The position numbers and the translations under genes are program-made. Under the pieces are notes generated by a model. It worked only from the letters and a program-made list of their open reading frames with translations. It searched no databases and was not told the origin of the DNA. Below, piece after piece: positions 6,992-15,861 of a stretch of 35,856 nt of DNA (its first letter is position 1; every line of letters begins with the position of its first letter). The DNA comes from Nitrospirota bacterium (GTDB lineage Bacteria > Nitrospirota > Thermodesulfovibrionia > Thermodesulfovibrionales > JdFR-88), in contig JAJYIR010000025.1 of the NCBI GenBank assembly GCA_021789935.1, positions 1-35,856 on the forward strand, in the 5' to 3' direction.

Positions 6992-9200
6992 GGTTTTTCA
7001 ACGATTTTTTATGGACTTCAGAGAGACGGCTTACGGGGACGCCGATCTCCGAATCGATATTAAGATTTTTGCCCCCGGTCTTCCCTATCAGGAAAAGAGG
7101 GACCCCGTGATTTTCACAAAGAAGCTTCAGTGCCGCAAGGTCCCCTTCGGAAAGGCTAGCCACAACCCTCCCGGAGGACTCTCCAAAAAGAAGAGCGTCT
7201 TTTCTTGTCCCTGGGGCTGAAATATCTTTCAGGGAAATTTCCGCCCCGATGTTCCCGGAAATCGAAGACTCCGCCAGCGCGGCCGCAACTCCCCCTTCGG
7301 AGCAGTCGTGGGCGCTGTGCAAAATGGGCACAGCCTGGGTCAAAAGCGCATGGAGCCTGCTTTCCGCCTGCAGGTCCAGTGACGGCGGCATGCCTTTTTC
7401 CATCCCGTGGATAACGGCAAGGTATTCGGAGCCGCCAAGCTCCTCTTTGGTGAGGCCTAGAAGCACTACCGCGTCTCCTTCGAGCTTGAACCCCTGTGTA
7501 AGGTGCTTTTCCACGTCCTCGAGTATCCCAACCATCCCGATGGTTGGAGTAGGGTATATGGCCTGGCCTTTTGTCTCGTTATAGAAACTTACGTTGCCGC
7601 CTATTACGGGGGTCTGGAGAGCCCGGCAGGCCTCGCCAATGCCTTTTACGGCGTTGACGAACTGCCACATGACCTCCGGCTTCTCCGGGTTCCCGAAGTT
7701 AAGATTGTCTGTAACGGCGAGGGGTCTTGCCCCGGAACAGGCTATGTTCCTTGCCGCCTCGGCCACTGCGTGCATTCCGCCCAGATATGGGTCAAGATAA
7801 CAGTAGCGGCTGGAACAGTCCACGGTCATGGCTAGGCCCTTTACTCCGCTGCCCCCGCTTTCCTTCACCCTGATAACGGCGGCATCCGATCCCGGAAGGA
7901 CCACAGTGTTTGTCCTTACCATGTGATCGTATTCCTGCCATATCATCTCTTTTGAGGCAATGTTCGGAGACGCCAGAAGTTCGAGGAGGACACTGTTGTA
8001 ATCTGTGGGAAGCGCAATGGAACCCAGATCCAGCTTCTGGAGGCCGTCCTGCCAGGCTGGCCGTTCGGATGGCCTGTCGTAGAGCGGAGCCTCGCTTGAT
8101 ATCTTTGCAGCCGGAATCTGTGCCACCGTCTTGCCGTTCCACTTCACAGTTAAAAAACCGTCGTCCATCACCCTGCCGATAACAACCGCCTCAAGGTCCC
8201 ATTTGCGGAAGATATCAAGAAGCTCTTCTTCCTTGCCTTTTGAGACCACTATGAGCATGCGCTCCTGGCTTTCGGAGAGCATGAATTCGTAAGGGATCAT
8301 GTCCTTTTCGCGAGGCGGCACTTTTTCTATATGGAGTTCCACGCCGGTGCCGGCCCTTCCGGCCATTTCCGACGAGGAGGACGTAAGCCCGGCCCCGCCC
8401 ATGTCCTGTATGCCAACAATAAGGTCCTTGCCCATGGCTTCAAGGCAGGCCTCCAAAAGAAGTTTTTCCGTAAAAGGGTCGCCGACCTGGACATTTGGTT
8501 TTTTCTGCTCGGCATCATCAGTGAACTCCTCGCTGGCCATGGTGACCCCGTGTATGCCGTCGCGGCCGGTCTTTGACCCCACGTATATGACAGGGTTTCC
8601 TGCTCCGGAGGCTGTCCCCTTGAATATCTTTTCTTTTTTAACTATTCCAAGATTAAAGACGTTTACGAGGATATTTCCTCCATAGCAGGGATGGAAATAT
8701 GCCTCTCCGCCAACAGTGGGGACCCCGATGCAGTTCCCATAACCGGCTATGCCTGAGACGACGCCCGAAAGCAGGCGGCGCTGAAGAGGGTCGTCAAGCG
8801 GGCCGAACCTGAGGGAATTGAGGCTGGCTACCGGCCTTGCCCCCATTGTGAAAATGTCCCTTAGTATTCCGCCCACACCCGTGGCCGCCCCCTGGTAAGG
8901 CTCGATGAATGAAGGATGGTTATGGGACTCCATCTTGAATACGGCGCAGAGCCCGTCGCCGATGTCTATCACGCCGGCATTTTCGCCGGGACCCTGCACA
9001 ACCCACGGAGCGGAGGTCGGGAAATTCCTGAAATGGATGCGGGAGCTTTTGTAAGAGCAGTGCTCGCTCCACATGACCGAGAAGATGCCCAACTCGGTAA
9101 ATGTAGGCGTCCTGCCCAGGATTTCGAGAATCTTGGCGTATTCACCGGCCGTAAGGCCGTGTTCCTTTATAAGTGATTCGTTAATTTCCGGTTCTTTCAA
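6975..9200 (-). CDS. purL: Phosphoribosylformylglycinamidine synthase II (small PurL)
   Basis: A 741-aa ATP-dependent synthase of step four of purine synthesis, of the small type that works with separate PurS and PurQ (not in this window). Typical motifs are [12 protein letters not shown] near the N-terminus, [28 protein letters not shown] and the DCSEGG region near the C-terminus. The start is TTG at 9200: an in-frame stop lies just upstream (8 codons before) and there is no nearby ATG. The Shine-Dalgarno is weak. It is the first gene of a purL-purF pair. Confidence 0.95.
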   Translation of the reverse strand: MKEPEINESLIKEHGLTAGEYAKILEILGRTPTFTELGIFSVMWSEHCSYKSSRIHFRNFPTSAPWVVQGPGENAGVIDIGDGLCAVFKMESHNHPSFIEPYQGAATGVGGILRDIFTMGARPVASLNSLRFGPLDDPLQRRLLSGVVSGIAGYGNCIGVPTVGGEAYFHPCYGGNILVNVFNLGIVKKEKIFKGTASGAGNPVIYVGSKTGRDGIHGVTMASEEFTDDAEQKKPNVQVGDPFTEKLLLEACLEAMGKDLIVGIQDMGGAGLTSSSSEMAGRAGTGVELHIEKVPPREKDMIPYEFMLSESQERMLIVVSKGKEEELLDIFRKWDLEAVVIGRVMDDGFLTVKWNGKTVAQIPAAKISSEAPLYDRPSERPAWQDGLQKLDLGSIALPTDYNSVLLELLASPNIASKEMIWQEYDHMVRTNTVVLPGSDAAVIRVKESGGSGVKGLAMTVDCSSRYCYLDPYLGGMHAVAEAARNIACSGARPLAVTDNLNFGNPEKPEVMWQFVNAVKGIGEACRALQTPVIGGNVSFYNETKGQAIYPTPTIGMVGILEDVEKHLTQGFKLEGDAVVLLGLTKEELGGSEYLAVIHGMEKGMPPSLDLQAESRLHALLTQAVPILHSAHDCSEGGVAAALAESSISGNIGAEISLKDISAPGTRKDALLFGESSGRVVASLSEGDLAALKLLCENHGVPLFLIGKTGGKNLNIDSEIGVPVSRLSEVHKKSLKNRVESR

Positions 9201-9287
9201 TCGGGATGAACCTGCACCAAATCAAATTAAAAATCGGGCATCAAAATCAGATCAAAAAAATCTGGAAATGGCCTGAACCTCGTCTAT

Positions 9288-9316
9288 TTTATCATAGCGG
9301 CAGGTTTAAAAGTAAA
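9288..9316 (-). promoter_or_regulatory. Possible purLF promoter
   Basis: On the minus strand TTTACT (9316-9311), 17 nt and GATAAA (9293-9288) resemble a sigma-70 promoter, leaving a leader of about 80 nt before the TTG start. The leader contains a small CAGAT/ATCTG hairpin. Confidence 0.35.
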
Positions 9317-9346
9317 CAGGCATCAGATAATAAATACCAGGGGGGA

Positions 9347-9775
9347 CTATTGCGGGTATCTGAAGGGGCTTCCGGTAATGGCGGTATTGAATTTAAGCTG
9401 CTGCTGCCCGGTCAGTTCGAAGACCGCCATCCCGCTTTCGCTGGTTTTTTTCCCGCCTTTGGTCCAGGTGCCGTTCCATTCGACGTTTACGGTCACGCCA
9501 CTGCCTCTTACGTCAACCCATTTAGTGCTGAAAGCAAGCTTAACGGCATCGAACTTATCCAGGCTTGGGACTATTTCATTATAGCCCTTGTCCGTGCTGA
9601 TCAGCCTGATCGCCGCGGCATCTTTTGCGGTATAGCCGCGTCTGAGGGCCTGGATGATATTGTTTGCCTTATTGAAATAAACAGCCCCCTCCGGGACGGG
9701 TTTGATCTGTTTTTTTGAGCATCCGGCGGACAGCGCCAGCACGCAAACCAGCAAAATCAGCAGTGAACGTCTCAT
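9347..9775 (-). CDS. Putative lipoprotein
   Basis: A 142-aa protein with a lipoprotein signal peptide: basic start, hydrophobic core and lipobox LSAGC with Cys at 19. The mature part is mixed alpha/beta, with a region (VTVNVEWNGTWTKGG) suggesting a small NTF2-like or stress-type fold, but I cannot name the family. Its ATG overlaps the stop of a 43-aa ORF upstream (ATGA-type overlap), so it is probably the last gene of the cytochrome operon. Cellular site: membrane-anchored, periplasm-facing. Confidence 0.75.
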   Translation of the reverse strand: MRRSLLILLVCVLALSAGCSKKQIKPVPEGAVYFNKANNIIQALRRGYTAKDAAAIRLISTDKGYNEIVPSLDKFDAVKLAFSTKWVDVRGSGVTVNVEWNGTWTKGGKKTSESGMAVFELTGQQQLKFNTAITGSPFRYPQ

Positions 9776-9903
9776 CGATTTTTGTGAATGTTCCTTTCAA
9801 TCGTATCTTCGGGCCATACCTTTTGGCCATATCTTGGGCTTGTCTTAACGGGTGTGCCGTTAGGGCCGCCCGCGACGGATCCCGTAAAAACCTTACACAT
9901 CAT
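9772..9903 (-). CDS. 43-aa hypothetical protein
   Basis: ATG-ATG at 9903-9898 opens a 43-codon ORF ending in TGA that overlaps the ATG of the lipoprotein gene by four bases. It fills most of the gap between the secreted three-Cys protein and the lipoprotein. The product is polar with glycine, proline and basic residues (GGPNGTPVKTSPRYGQKVWP) and has no membrane segment. The overlap and the codon choice favour a real gene; no family is recognised and the ribosome site is weak. Confidence 0.4.
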   Translation of the reverse strand: MMCKVFTGSVAGGPNGTPVKTSPRYGQKVWPEDTIERNIHKNR

Positions 9904-9933
9904 TATCCATAAGCGGGGCCGCCGGGTCAACCT

Positions 9934-10278
9934 TCATTTTTTATCTTCTTTTACCTTCGCATCGAGGGCGAACTCATACATGTCATGGCACATCCTGAGC
10001 CTTCTGGAATAGACCTTTTTCGCACTGTCTTCCAGGCAGCCCAGCCGCCCTTTCAGGGCATCAGCGCTTCTGATATGGGAGTTCAGTTCATCTTTTGAAA
10101 GGGCCATGCTTGCCGTGGTTGCCGAGCAGACATCATTGAATTCATTTATCCACTCCCTCTCTTCCGGCCCGCTGCCGGCCCCGCCTGGTTTCCCGGTACC
10201 TGAAAACCGGGCGTCTGCCGCGAAGGCGGCGCCAGACAGGATTAAAACGGCAAAGGCGGCCATCATGATTTTTTTCAT
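9934..10278 (-). CDS. Small secreted three-cysteine protein
   Basis: A 114-aa protein with a signal peptide (MKKIMMAAFAVLILSGAAFA, cleavage after AFA). The mature part starts with a Gly-rich stretch and then is predicted helical with cysteines at DVCSA, GRLGCLED and RMCHD. A clear GGAGG precedes the ATG, 8 nt after the stop of the cytochrome gene. There is no CxxCH, so it is not itself a heme protein. Its place in the operon suggests a periplasmic partner of the cytochromes; the function is unknown. Confidence 0.75.
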   Translation of the reverse strand: MKKIMMAAFAVLILSGAAFAADARFSGTGKPGGAGSGPEEREWINEFNDVCSATTASMALSKDELNSHIRSADALKGRLGCLEDSAKKVYSRRLRMCHDMYEFALDAKVKEDKK

Positions 10279-10285
10279 AGGGCGG

Positions 10286-11107
10286 TTACCTCCAGTTGCC
10301 CATGCCTAAATGGCACCTGCCGCAGTCTTTCAGGGGGAATGCGACCTTCCCGTGGCAGACCCCGCAAAACTCTCCCTTGAAATAAGACTCCATCCTGTTT
10401 TGTTTCTCCGTCCTGTTTTTGATATCAAATATATCCGGATGGCAATTGTTGCAATCAAGCCACCGGTTATGGGCTTTATGGGGGAATACAGCCGAGGGTA
10501 CATAATCCCAGGCGGCTTTGAGCGTAAGTGCCCGGTCGAATTGGAACTTATCCGGCTTGGTAATCAGGTAATCGACGGGCTTTATTAAATTTTCCTCCAT
10601 GGCCTGGTTCCAGTCTATTCCGTTGCCATGAATTGCGGGGGGCAACCCGCCCGTTTTTTTTGCGAATTCCTTCTTGCCTGGTCCGACCCCTCCGTTATGG
10701 CAGCGGCTGCAGTGCTCAATTCCGAAGGCGGTCTTGCCATTGTGACAGGCCCCGCAGTATTTTCCTTCCACATTGTCCTCCATCGTTATCCCGGTCGTGC
10801 CGGCCTTGAAATTGATCTGGAGTTCGAAATGACATACCCTGCAGGTATAACGAAGCCTATGCACCCAGTGAGAGAAGATGACCGGTTTCGCTCCTTCGGG
10901 TTTCATTATGATATTGCCGTAAGACTGGGGTACGGGATCGGCTGCGAAGGTGAAGTTTTGAGGGCCCATCGCGGCAGATGCGCCGGAGAATGAAAGAAAT
11001 AGAAACAGAAGACCCGCCAGCGCCGCCCATGCCTGCCTGACGCCGGGCCGGGCATGCCGGACGGCATGGGCCTTTACTGGGAGGCGGATTTGTGGCACCG
11101 ATCGCAT
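10286..11107 (-). CDS. Hexaheme cytochrome c with two c7-like triheme domains
   Basis: A 273-aa exported protein with six CxxCH sites: CRVCH, CGACH, CSRCH, CNNCH, CGVCH and CGRCH, arranged as two triheme units like the c(7)-type triheme domain. Each unit starts with YG-I or PSAVFPHKAH-type motifs and contains the extra histidines expected as distal heme ligands. The signal segment AALAGLLFLFLSFSGASA sits about 27 residues in, after an unusually long basic leader. The assumed ATG overlaps the upstream cytochrome gene by 34 nt, so the true start may be further in. Role: periplasmic electron transfer, probably with its neighbour. Confidence 0.88.
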   Translation of the reverse strand: MRSVPQIRLPVKAHAVRHARPGVRQAWAALAGLLFLFLSFSGASAAMGPQNFTFAADPVPQSYGNIIMKPEGAKPVIFSHWVHRLRYTCRVCHFELQINFKAGTTGITMEDNVEGKYCGACHNGKTAFGIEHCSRCHNGGVGPGKKEFAKKTGGLPPAIHGNGIDWNQAMEENLIKPVDYLITKPDKFQFDRALTLKAAWDYVPSAVFPHKAHNRWLDCNNCHPDIFDIKNRTEKQNRMESYFKGEFCGVCHGKVAFPLKDCGRCHLGMGNWR

Positions 11108-11904
11108 TCTATGAGCGGAAAGGCAACCTTTCCGTGGCAGGCGCCGCAGTATTTACCGCTGAAGTTATCGGACATGGTCATCGCCCGATCCCCGCCTTTC
11201 TCGATGCTGAATATCTCTGGATGGCAAAGTTCGCAACCGCTCCAGTCCATGTGTTTTTTATGTGAGAATATGACTTTCGGCATCCCTTTTATTTTAGGTA
11301 CTATCGCGTCATCGGAAGGTATGGGGAAATCGGGCCTCCTTGCCGAAACGCCGTTTATGAAATCGATCAGATGAATTTTCCCCTGGGTTTCCGCCTTTTC
11401 CCAATCGATGCCGTTTCCGAATCTTGCCTTGGGGAAATTCGCGGTAAATGAATAAAAATCATAATCCTGGTCAGGTTGTTTGCCCTCTGAGTGGCATTTA
11501 TCGCAGCGGCGCGCCTCTTCAGCCGGAATCCAGCCGCGGGAAGAGTGCGGCGGCTCACATGCCTGGAATATTGGTTTGCCCCTGAAGAGCATCCTGCCGT
11601 TATGGCAGGTGCCGCAATAAAACCCCTTCTCGTTGTCCCCGGCCGTTATCCCTGTGCCTCCGGTCTTCATGGCAAAACCGACGTCCACGTGGCAGAGCCT
11701 GCAGGTATAGATCGCGCGGTGCAGCCAGTGGGGATATACAACAGCGGACAGCCCACTGTATTCGGAGTAGTTGTTTATGACAATGGTACCGTACTCTTCT
11801 GGGAGGGGCCTTCTTTTCTTTATCCCGTCCCCGTGCTGGGCAAACACGGTTCCGGCAGCCAGGAGCAGGACGATCAATGGCAACGGACAAAGCACTTTTT
11901 TCAT
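11074..11904 (-). CDS. Hexaheme cytochrome c, c7-like triheme domains
   Basis: A 276-aa exported protein with signal peptide (LLAAGTVFAQ) and six CxxCH motifs: CRLCH, CGTCH, CDKCH, CELCH, CGACH and CDRCH. It aligns with its neighbour over its length (YGTIVI, VYPHWLHRAIYTCRLCH, GTGITAGDNEKGFYCG, VIFSHKKHMDWSGCELCHPEIF), so the pair arose by duplication. Its first unit carries an insertion with one extra Cys and CDKCH. First gene of the operon; a strong promoter lies 11 nt upstream of the ATG. Together the two proteins could carry twelve hemes for extracellular or periplasmic electron transfer. Confidence 0.9.
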   Translation of the reverse strand: MKKVLCPLPLIVLLLAAGTVFAQHGDGIKKRRPLPEEYGTIVINNYSEYSGLSAVVYPHWLHRAIYTCRLCHVDVGFAMKTGGTGITAGDNEKGFYCGTCHNGRMLFRGKPIFQACEPPHSSRGWIPAEEARRCDKCHSEGKQPDQDYDFYSFTANFPKARFGNGIDWEKAETQGKIHLIDFINGVSARRPDFPIPSDDAIVPKIKGMPKVIFSHKKHMDWSGCELCHPEIFSIEKGGDRAMTMSDNFSGKYCGACHGKVAFPLIECDRCHKSASQ

Positions 11905-11915
11905 TTTCCAAACAG

Positions 11916-11944
11916 AGTATACACCGGACTGGTTTCAGTTTCAA
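11916..11944 (-). promoter_or_regulatory. Cytochrome operon promoter
   Basis: On the minus strand TTGAAA (11944-11939), 17 nt and TATACT (11921-11916) are close to consensus. Only 11 nt separate the -10 from the ATG at 11904, so the mRNA leader would be about 4-5 nt. Confidence 0.6.
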
Positions 11945-11964
11945 TCAAAAAACAGGTTTTCCCC

Positions 11965-11993
11965 TTGTGCCCCCAGGTTTGCTATCCTATATG
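11965..11993 (+). promoter_or_regulatory. Possible promoter of the PhoU-like gene
   Basis: TTGTGC (11965-11970), 17 nt and TATATG (11988-11993) lie just upstream of a Shine-Dalgarno (GGAGGG at 12002-12007) and the TTG start. Confidence 0.35.
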
Positions 11994-12013
11994 CAAGGGC
12001 TGGAGGGCTGTTT

Positions 12014-12604
12014 TTGGGGCCGAAAGAGACGATAAACGGCATTTATGAGCTTTTCCTGAAGGTGGTTGAGGCGGTGGAGCTCGAACGGAAGAGTTCGCTT
12101 TGTTCGCGCTCTGTCTTCCTGGATGAAGCCAGCCGCATTATCCTGGATGTGCGAAAGCATCAGGCAGGTCTGGTTTTAAAGCTTTCGCAAACCGGGGTGA
12201 AAGACCCGGTACTCCTTAAATATGCCACCGTTCCCGGGCATATCGAGAGGATATGCGAATATATGGAAAACATGAATAGGGCGCTGAGCGCCCGGTGCAA
12301 CGAGGGTATCCGCTTCAGTGATAAAGCGACGGACGAGGTAAACTATCTCTTCGAGGAGCTGAAGGGCATACTCTTGAACACATCCGGCATGCTCGGAACC
12401 GGAAATTTCATTCTGGCAGGGCATATAAAGCACGCGGAGCTTGCATTTTCCGAAAGCGCCAGAGAGTTCGCCGCCCGCCACAGGGAGCGCATCGAGGAAG
12501 GGTTATGCCTTCCAAAGGCATCTTCCATTTACATGGACATGCTGAATTCCTTCATGGCCATAGCGTGGCATTCAAAAGAAATAATGCAGGAACTGCGGGA
12601 GTGA
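12014..12604 (+). CDS. PhoU-like helical protein
   Basis: A 196-aa all-helical protein resembling the PhoU-like domain at the C-terminus of Na/Pi cotransporters: paired three-helix units, the end of the second carrying AREFAARHRERIEEGLC and a YMDMLNSFMAIAWHSKEI segment. TTG at 12014 is chosen because GGAGGG sits 6 nt upstream; the longer open frame upstream covers the divergent cytochrome start and is not coding-like. There is no membrane domain, so it would act as a soluble regulator. It stands alone, divergent from the cytochrome operon and ending 10 nt from the convergent membrane-protein gene. Phosphate link is by family only. Confidence 0.65.
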   Translation: MGPKETINGIYELFLKVVEAVELERKSSLCSRSVFLDEASRIILDVRKHQAGLVLKLSQTGVKDPVLLKYATVPGHIERICEYMENMNRALSARCNEGIRFSDKATDEVNYLFEELKGILLNTSGMLGTGNFILAGHIKHAELAFSESAREFAARHRERIEEGLCLPKASSIYMDMLNSFMAIAWHSKEIMQELRE

Positions 12605-12614
12605 GCTTCGGGTG

Positions 12615-14453
12615 CTACCTGCCCGGGGTTTGGGGGACCGCCTGGCGCGGGTAGTAATTGAAAAGGGTGCTGACCCTGTCCCTGACCCATGAAGGGTACA
12701 TGGCGTAAAACTGCTGCGCCTTCTGTGTGTAACCAAGAGCCTCAAGAGCGTCCGCTTTGTTTATATTGAAAATGGGGTTTGTGCCCGCGAAACCCAGTAT
12801 GTTTTCAACCTCTATTATCTCTTTCAGGATATCTTTTTTGTCTATCTTGTATCTTTGGATGATCTGCTGGTTCTTGCTGGCGTTTCTTACGAATATCGCC
12901 TGGTTGTTTTGCAGGAAAACGAGCTTCCATTCCGGGTCGGTTATCAGAGAGATCGGAAGCGGCACTATGTATCCCGATTCCCTGAATACTACGGGCACGA
13001 GTATGAAATTGATGTTGAAGGCATCAAGTTCCTGCTGCCATCCGGGATAGCTTTTTAATATTGCATCGGCTTGACTGTTGACGGTATTGCTCAGGGCCCG
13101 GCCATCAATGAAGACCTGATATTTGGGATAAATGTCCCAAATGAGGAAGCCTCCCCAGGTATAAAAGTTGTACATCGGCGGCGCTATGTTATTTTTTTTA
13201 AGGAACATGTCCGCGCTTATCGGGTACCATGGGGAGACCCACTGGTTCGTCACACGCGGTTTCAAAACCCATGTCATGGGCCGGGCAATATAATAAGTGC
13301 ACCATATTGTTGTAACGATAAGTAAAACGGAAAAGGCGGCCGCCACCTTTTTAAAACTCTTCAGCTCCAGCAGGCTTTTGCCATAATAAAAGGAGAGGAT
13401 GACAATCGAAAACATAAGCCCTCTGGCGTAATAATTGGCAAAGAAAGAGATAAAAAATACAGTAAAAAGCTCAGGCAGGTCTATATCTTTTTTCAGCCAG
13501 TATTTGACTGCAAGCAGTATGGCCAGGAGCGCTGTGAAGGCCCAATAGAAAAGGAGCCAATGATAATATAGCTGCTTGTAAAAATAGATGAGGGGCCTGA
13601 ACTCAAGGACCACGGTCTCAACCCATTGAGCGCCGGTTTGCAGGCCTACGGTGTGCTTTATATCGCCAAAAAACCTGCTTGCAAGGCCAAACAGATAGTT
13701 ATAACTCAAGGAAAAGCCGTTCGGGTTCAGCCCGGAGGCTAGAATGCCCGCCAGCGCGCCCAAAAGCAATAGATAATTCGGTTTGCCGGCATTGCCCCTG
13801 AGCTTCTGATAACCCCATTTGGCCGCATCGCCAAACACGTACAGGATGATTATCACGATGCCCACAATGAACCCCGCATGGACGTTTGCCCAGAACGCCA
13901 TCAAAAAAGCAAGCAACACGGCGGAAACCCCGCTTTTCCGTCTTATCCCCTCCAGGAGCATTATCGCGAGAATCGAAAGCAGGAACGATATGCCCTGCGG
14001 CCTTTCATAAGTGTAGAAAAGCATGATCGATGTAAGCAGCGCACCGAAGGCCGAGGAGGAGAGGGCCATCCAGGGTTTAAGGCCTTTTTTGACAAGCCAG
14101 ACATATATGAACAGCATGGGAAGGATGATGAGAAGGCCCCGGAACAGGCCGATGCCCTCGTATCCATCAAGCGCATAAGAGCCGTAGAACATGACCTGGC
14201 CCAGCCATTCGGATTTCAGCCCCTGCTTTTCCACCTTCGGTAATGGACGGGGGGATGTGTATGAGAACGGGTCCGAATTGGGAAGCGATTGGCTTTCAAC
14301 TGTTTGCCGGCCGGTCCTCAGGTGCCACCATAGGTCCGGATCGTTTAAGGCAAAATTAGTTGTTATGCCGAAAACCCAGGCAAAAAAAAGCAGGGCGAGG
14401 ATATGCCATGCCCACCTTTTGATGCTAGTGTTTTGTGCGTCCGTAGATGTCAT
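12615..14453 (-). CDS. Polytopic membrane protein, DPDLWWHL family (GT-C-like)
   Basis: A 612-aa integral membrane protein with about 11 hydrophobic helices. The first periplasmic loop after TM1 contains DPDLWWHLRTG, a signature of a family of GT-C-like membrane proteins related to glycosyl or oligosaccharide transfer; WANVHAGF and YERPQG follow. The C-terminal third is a soluble domain (FINFILVPVV) ending in a TPR-like helix pair. It overlaps the end of manC by 29 nt, in a cluster with a polyprenol-phosphate mannosyltransferase, so transfer of mannose from a lipid carrier to a glycan or protein is a reasonable guess, not shown. Confidence 0.72.
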   Translation of the reverse strand: MTSTDAQNTSIKRWAWHILALLFFAWVFGITTNFALNDPDLWWHLRTGRQTVESQSLPNSDPFSYTSPRPLPKVEKQGLKSEWLGQVMFYGSYALDGYEGIGLFRGLLIILPMLFIYVWLVKKGLKPWMALSSSAFGALLTSIMLFYTYERPQGISFLLSILAIMLLEGIRRKSGVSAVLLAFLMAFWANVHAGFIVGIVIIILYVFGDAAKWGYQKLRGNAGKPNYLLLLGALAGILASGLNPNGFSLSYNYLFGLASRFFGDIKHTVGLQTGAQWVETVVLEFRPLIYFYKQLYYHWLLFYWAFTALLAILLAVKYWLKKDIDLPELFTVFFISFFANYYARGLMFSIVILSFYYGKSLLELKSFKKVAAAFSVLLIVTTIWCTYYIARPMTWVLKPRVTNQWVSPWYPISADMFLKKNNIAPPMYNFYTWGGFLIWDIYPKYQVFIDGRALSNTVNSQADAILKSYPGWQQELDAFNINFILVPVVFRESGYIVPLPISLITDPEWKLVFLQNNQAIFVRNASKNQQIIQRYKIDKKDILKEIIEVENILGFAGTNPIFNINKADALEALGYTQKAQQFYAMYPSWVRDRVSTLFNYYPRQAVPQTPGR

Positions 14454-15861
14454 CGAACCGTATTATATCATCTTCACCAAGGTGCTCGCCACTTTGTATT
14501 TCTATTATCTTCAGTGGGATCATCCCCGGGTTTTCAAGCCGGTGTTTAACCGTGTTGGGTATATAGGTGCTCTCGTTTTTGTTTATATAGAAGACCTCCT
14601 CGCCTTTTTGCACCTTGGCTATGCCGGAGACCACTATCCAGTGTTCGCTCCTGTGGTTGTGCATCTGCAGGCTTAACCTGGCCTTGGGTTTCAGGCAGAT
14701 GTGCTTTATCTGGTAGCCGGGCCCCTTTTCCAGGACCGCGAAATGCCCCCAGGGCCTTTCCTCCGTCTTGGGCATGAGATATTCCTGTTTGCCCGTTTCC
14801 TTCAATTTGTCCACGAGATTTTTTACTTCCTGCACCCGCTCCCTTGGGCATATGAGGGTGGCATCGGATGTGTCCACAACCACCATGTCCTTGAGTCCTA
14901 TCGAGGCTATGAGCCTTCCCGAACTGAAAAATATAGAGCCTTCGGCATCCATGTTGACGGAATTTCCCAGCACTATGTTGCCTGCCTCGTCTTTTTCCAT
15001 GATTTCGCCAAGGGCGCTCCAGCTGCCCACGTCCGACCAGCCGAAGTCCGACCTCACAACGAAGACGCGTTTTGATTTCTCCAGCACGCCGTAATCTATG
15101 GAGTCTGCCTCAATACGGGAATATACGCTTTCCAGGGCGGCGGTTTCCTGGTCCGTGCCGAGCTGTTTTTCAATTCCGGAAAAGGCCTTGTAAAGGTCCG
15201 GCATGTATTTTTTAATCTCATTTATCATGGTCTGCGCCTTGAAAAGGAAGATGCCGCTATTCCATAGATAGGATTTATCCTTTAAAAAAGCGCGTGCCCG
15301 CCTGGCGTCTGGCTTTTCAACAAAGCTTTCAACCCTGAAGACATTTTTTCTGACAGGTTTCCCGGATTTTATGTAGCCGTAGCCGGTCTCAGGCCTGTCA
15401 GGGATAACTCCGAAGGTCACCAGGTTGCCTGCCTCTGCGGCAGCAACAGCCTCGTTTATGGCGGCCTCGAATGCCTCCAGGTGCGTAATATGGTGGTCGG
15501 AAGGCAGGACTAGCATCAAGGCGTCCTTGTTTTCCTTTCTTTTTTTGAACGCGGCCAGAGATATGGCCGGGGCCGTGTTCCTGCCCTCGGGCTCCACTAA
15601 TATGCAGTCCGGCGCGAGGGTCTCTTTTGTCTGCCACCGCACGAGTTCCGACTGGCCGGCGGTGGTCACGATCAGAATGTTTTCGGGTTGGGTCACGCCC
15701 CTCAGGCGCTCAATGGTGCTTTCAAGAAGGGTTTTCTCGCCGATGATCTTCAGGAACTGTTTTGGAAAGGTCTCTCTGCTCAACGGCCAAAACCTTGTCC
15801 CCTTTCCGCCGGCCATTATAACGGCATGGAGGTTTTTGTTTGTTTTTCTCCCAGGGATCAT
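14425..15861 (-). CDS. manC: Mannose-1-phosphate guanylyltransferase / mannose-6-phosphate isomerase
   Basis: A 478-aa bifunctional type II PMI/GMP enzyme giving GDP-mannose. The N-terminal nucleotidyltransferase has AVIMAGGKGTRFWPLSRETFPKQF and FVEKPD; the C-terminal cupin isomerase has RPWGHF, LQMHNHRSEHW and the metal-binding His and Glu residues of that fold. A good Shine-Dalgarno (AAGGAG) precedes the ATG, which overlaps the mannosyltransferase stop by four bases (ATGA), implying translational coupling. GDP-mannose made here would feed the neighbouring mannosyltransferase. Confidence 0.95.
   Translation of the reverse strand: MIPGRKTNKNLHAVIMAGGKGTRFWPLSRETFPKQFLKIIGEKTLLESTIERLRGVTQPENILIVTTAGQSELVRWQTKETLAPDCILVEPEGRNTAPAISLAAFKKRKENKDALMLVLPSDHHITHLEAFEAAINEAVAAAEAGNLVTFGVIPDRPETGYGYIKSGKPVRKNVFRVESFVEKPDARRARAFLKDKSYLWNSGIFLFKAQTMINEIKKYMPDLYKAFSGIEKQLGTDQETAALESVYSRIEADSIDYGVLEKSKRVFVVRSDFGWSDVGSWSALGEIMEKDEAGNIVLGNSVNMDAEGSIFFSSGRLIASIGLKDMVVVDTSDATLICPRERVQEVKNLVDKLKETGKQEYLMPKTEERPWGHFAVLEKGPGYQIKHICLKPKARLSLQMHNHRSEHWIVVSGIAKVQKGEEVFYINKNESTYIPNTVKHRLENPGMIPLKIIEIQSGEHLGEDDIIRFDDIYGRTKH

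Noticed and set aside
5004-9276. Long plus-strand open frames opposite purF and purL
   Set aside because: They are antisense shadows of strongly conserved genes, without ribosome sites or families.
11771-12013. Longer N-terminus for the PhoU-like protein
   Set aside because: It would overlap the divergent cytochrome start and its promoter; a Shine-Dalgarno sits right before TTG 12014.
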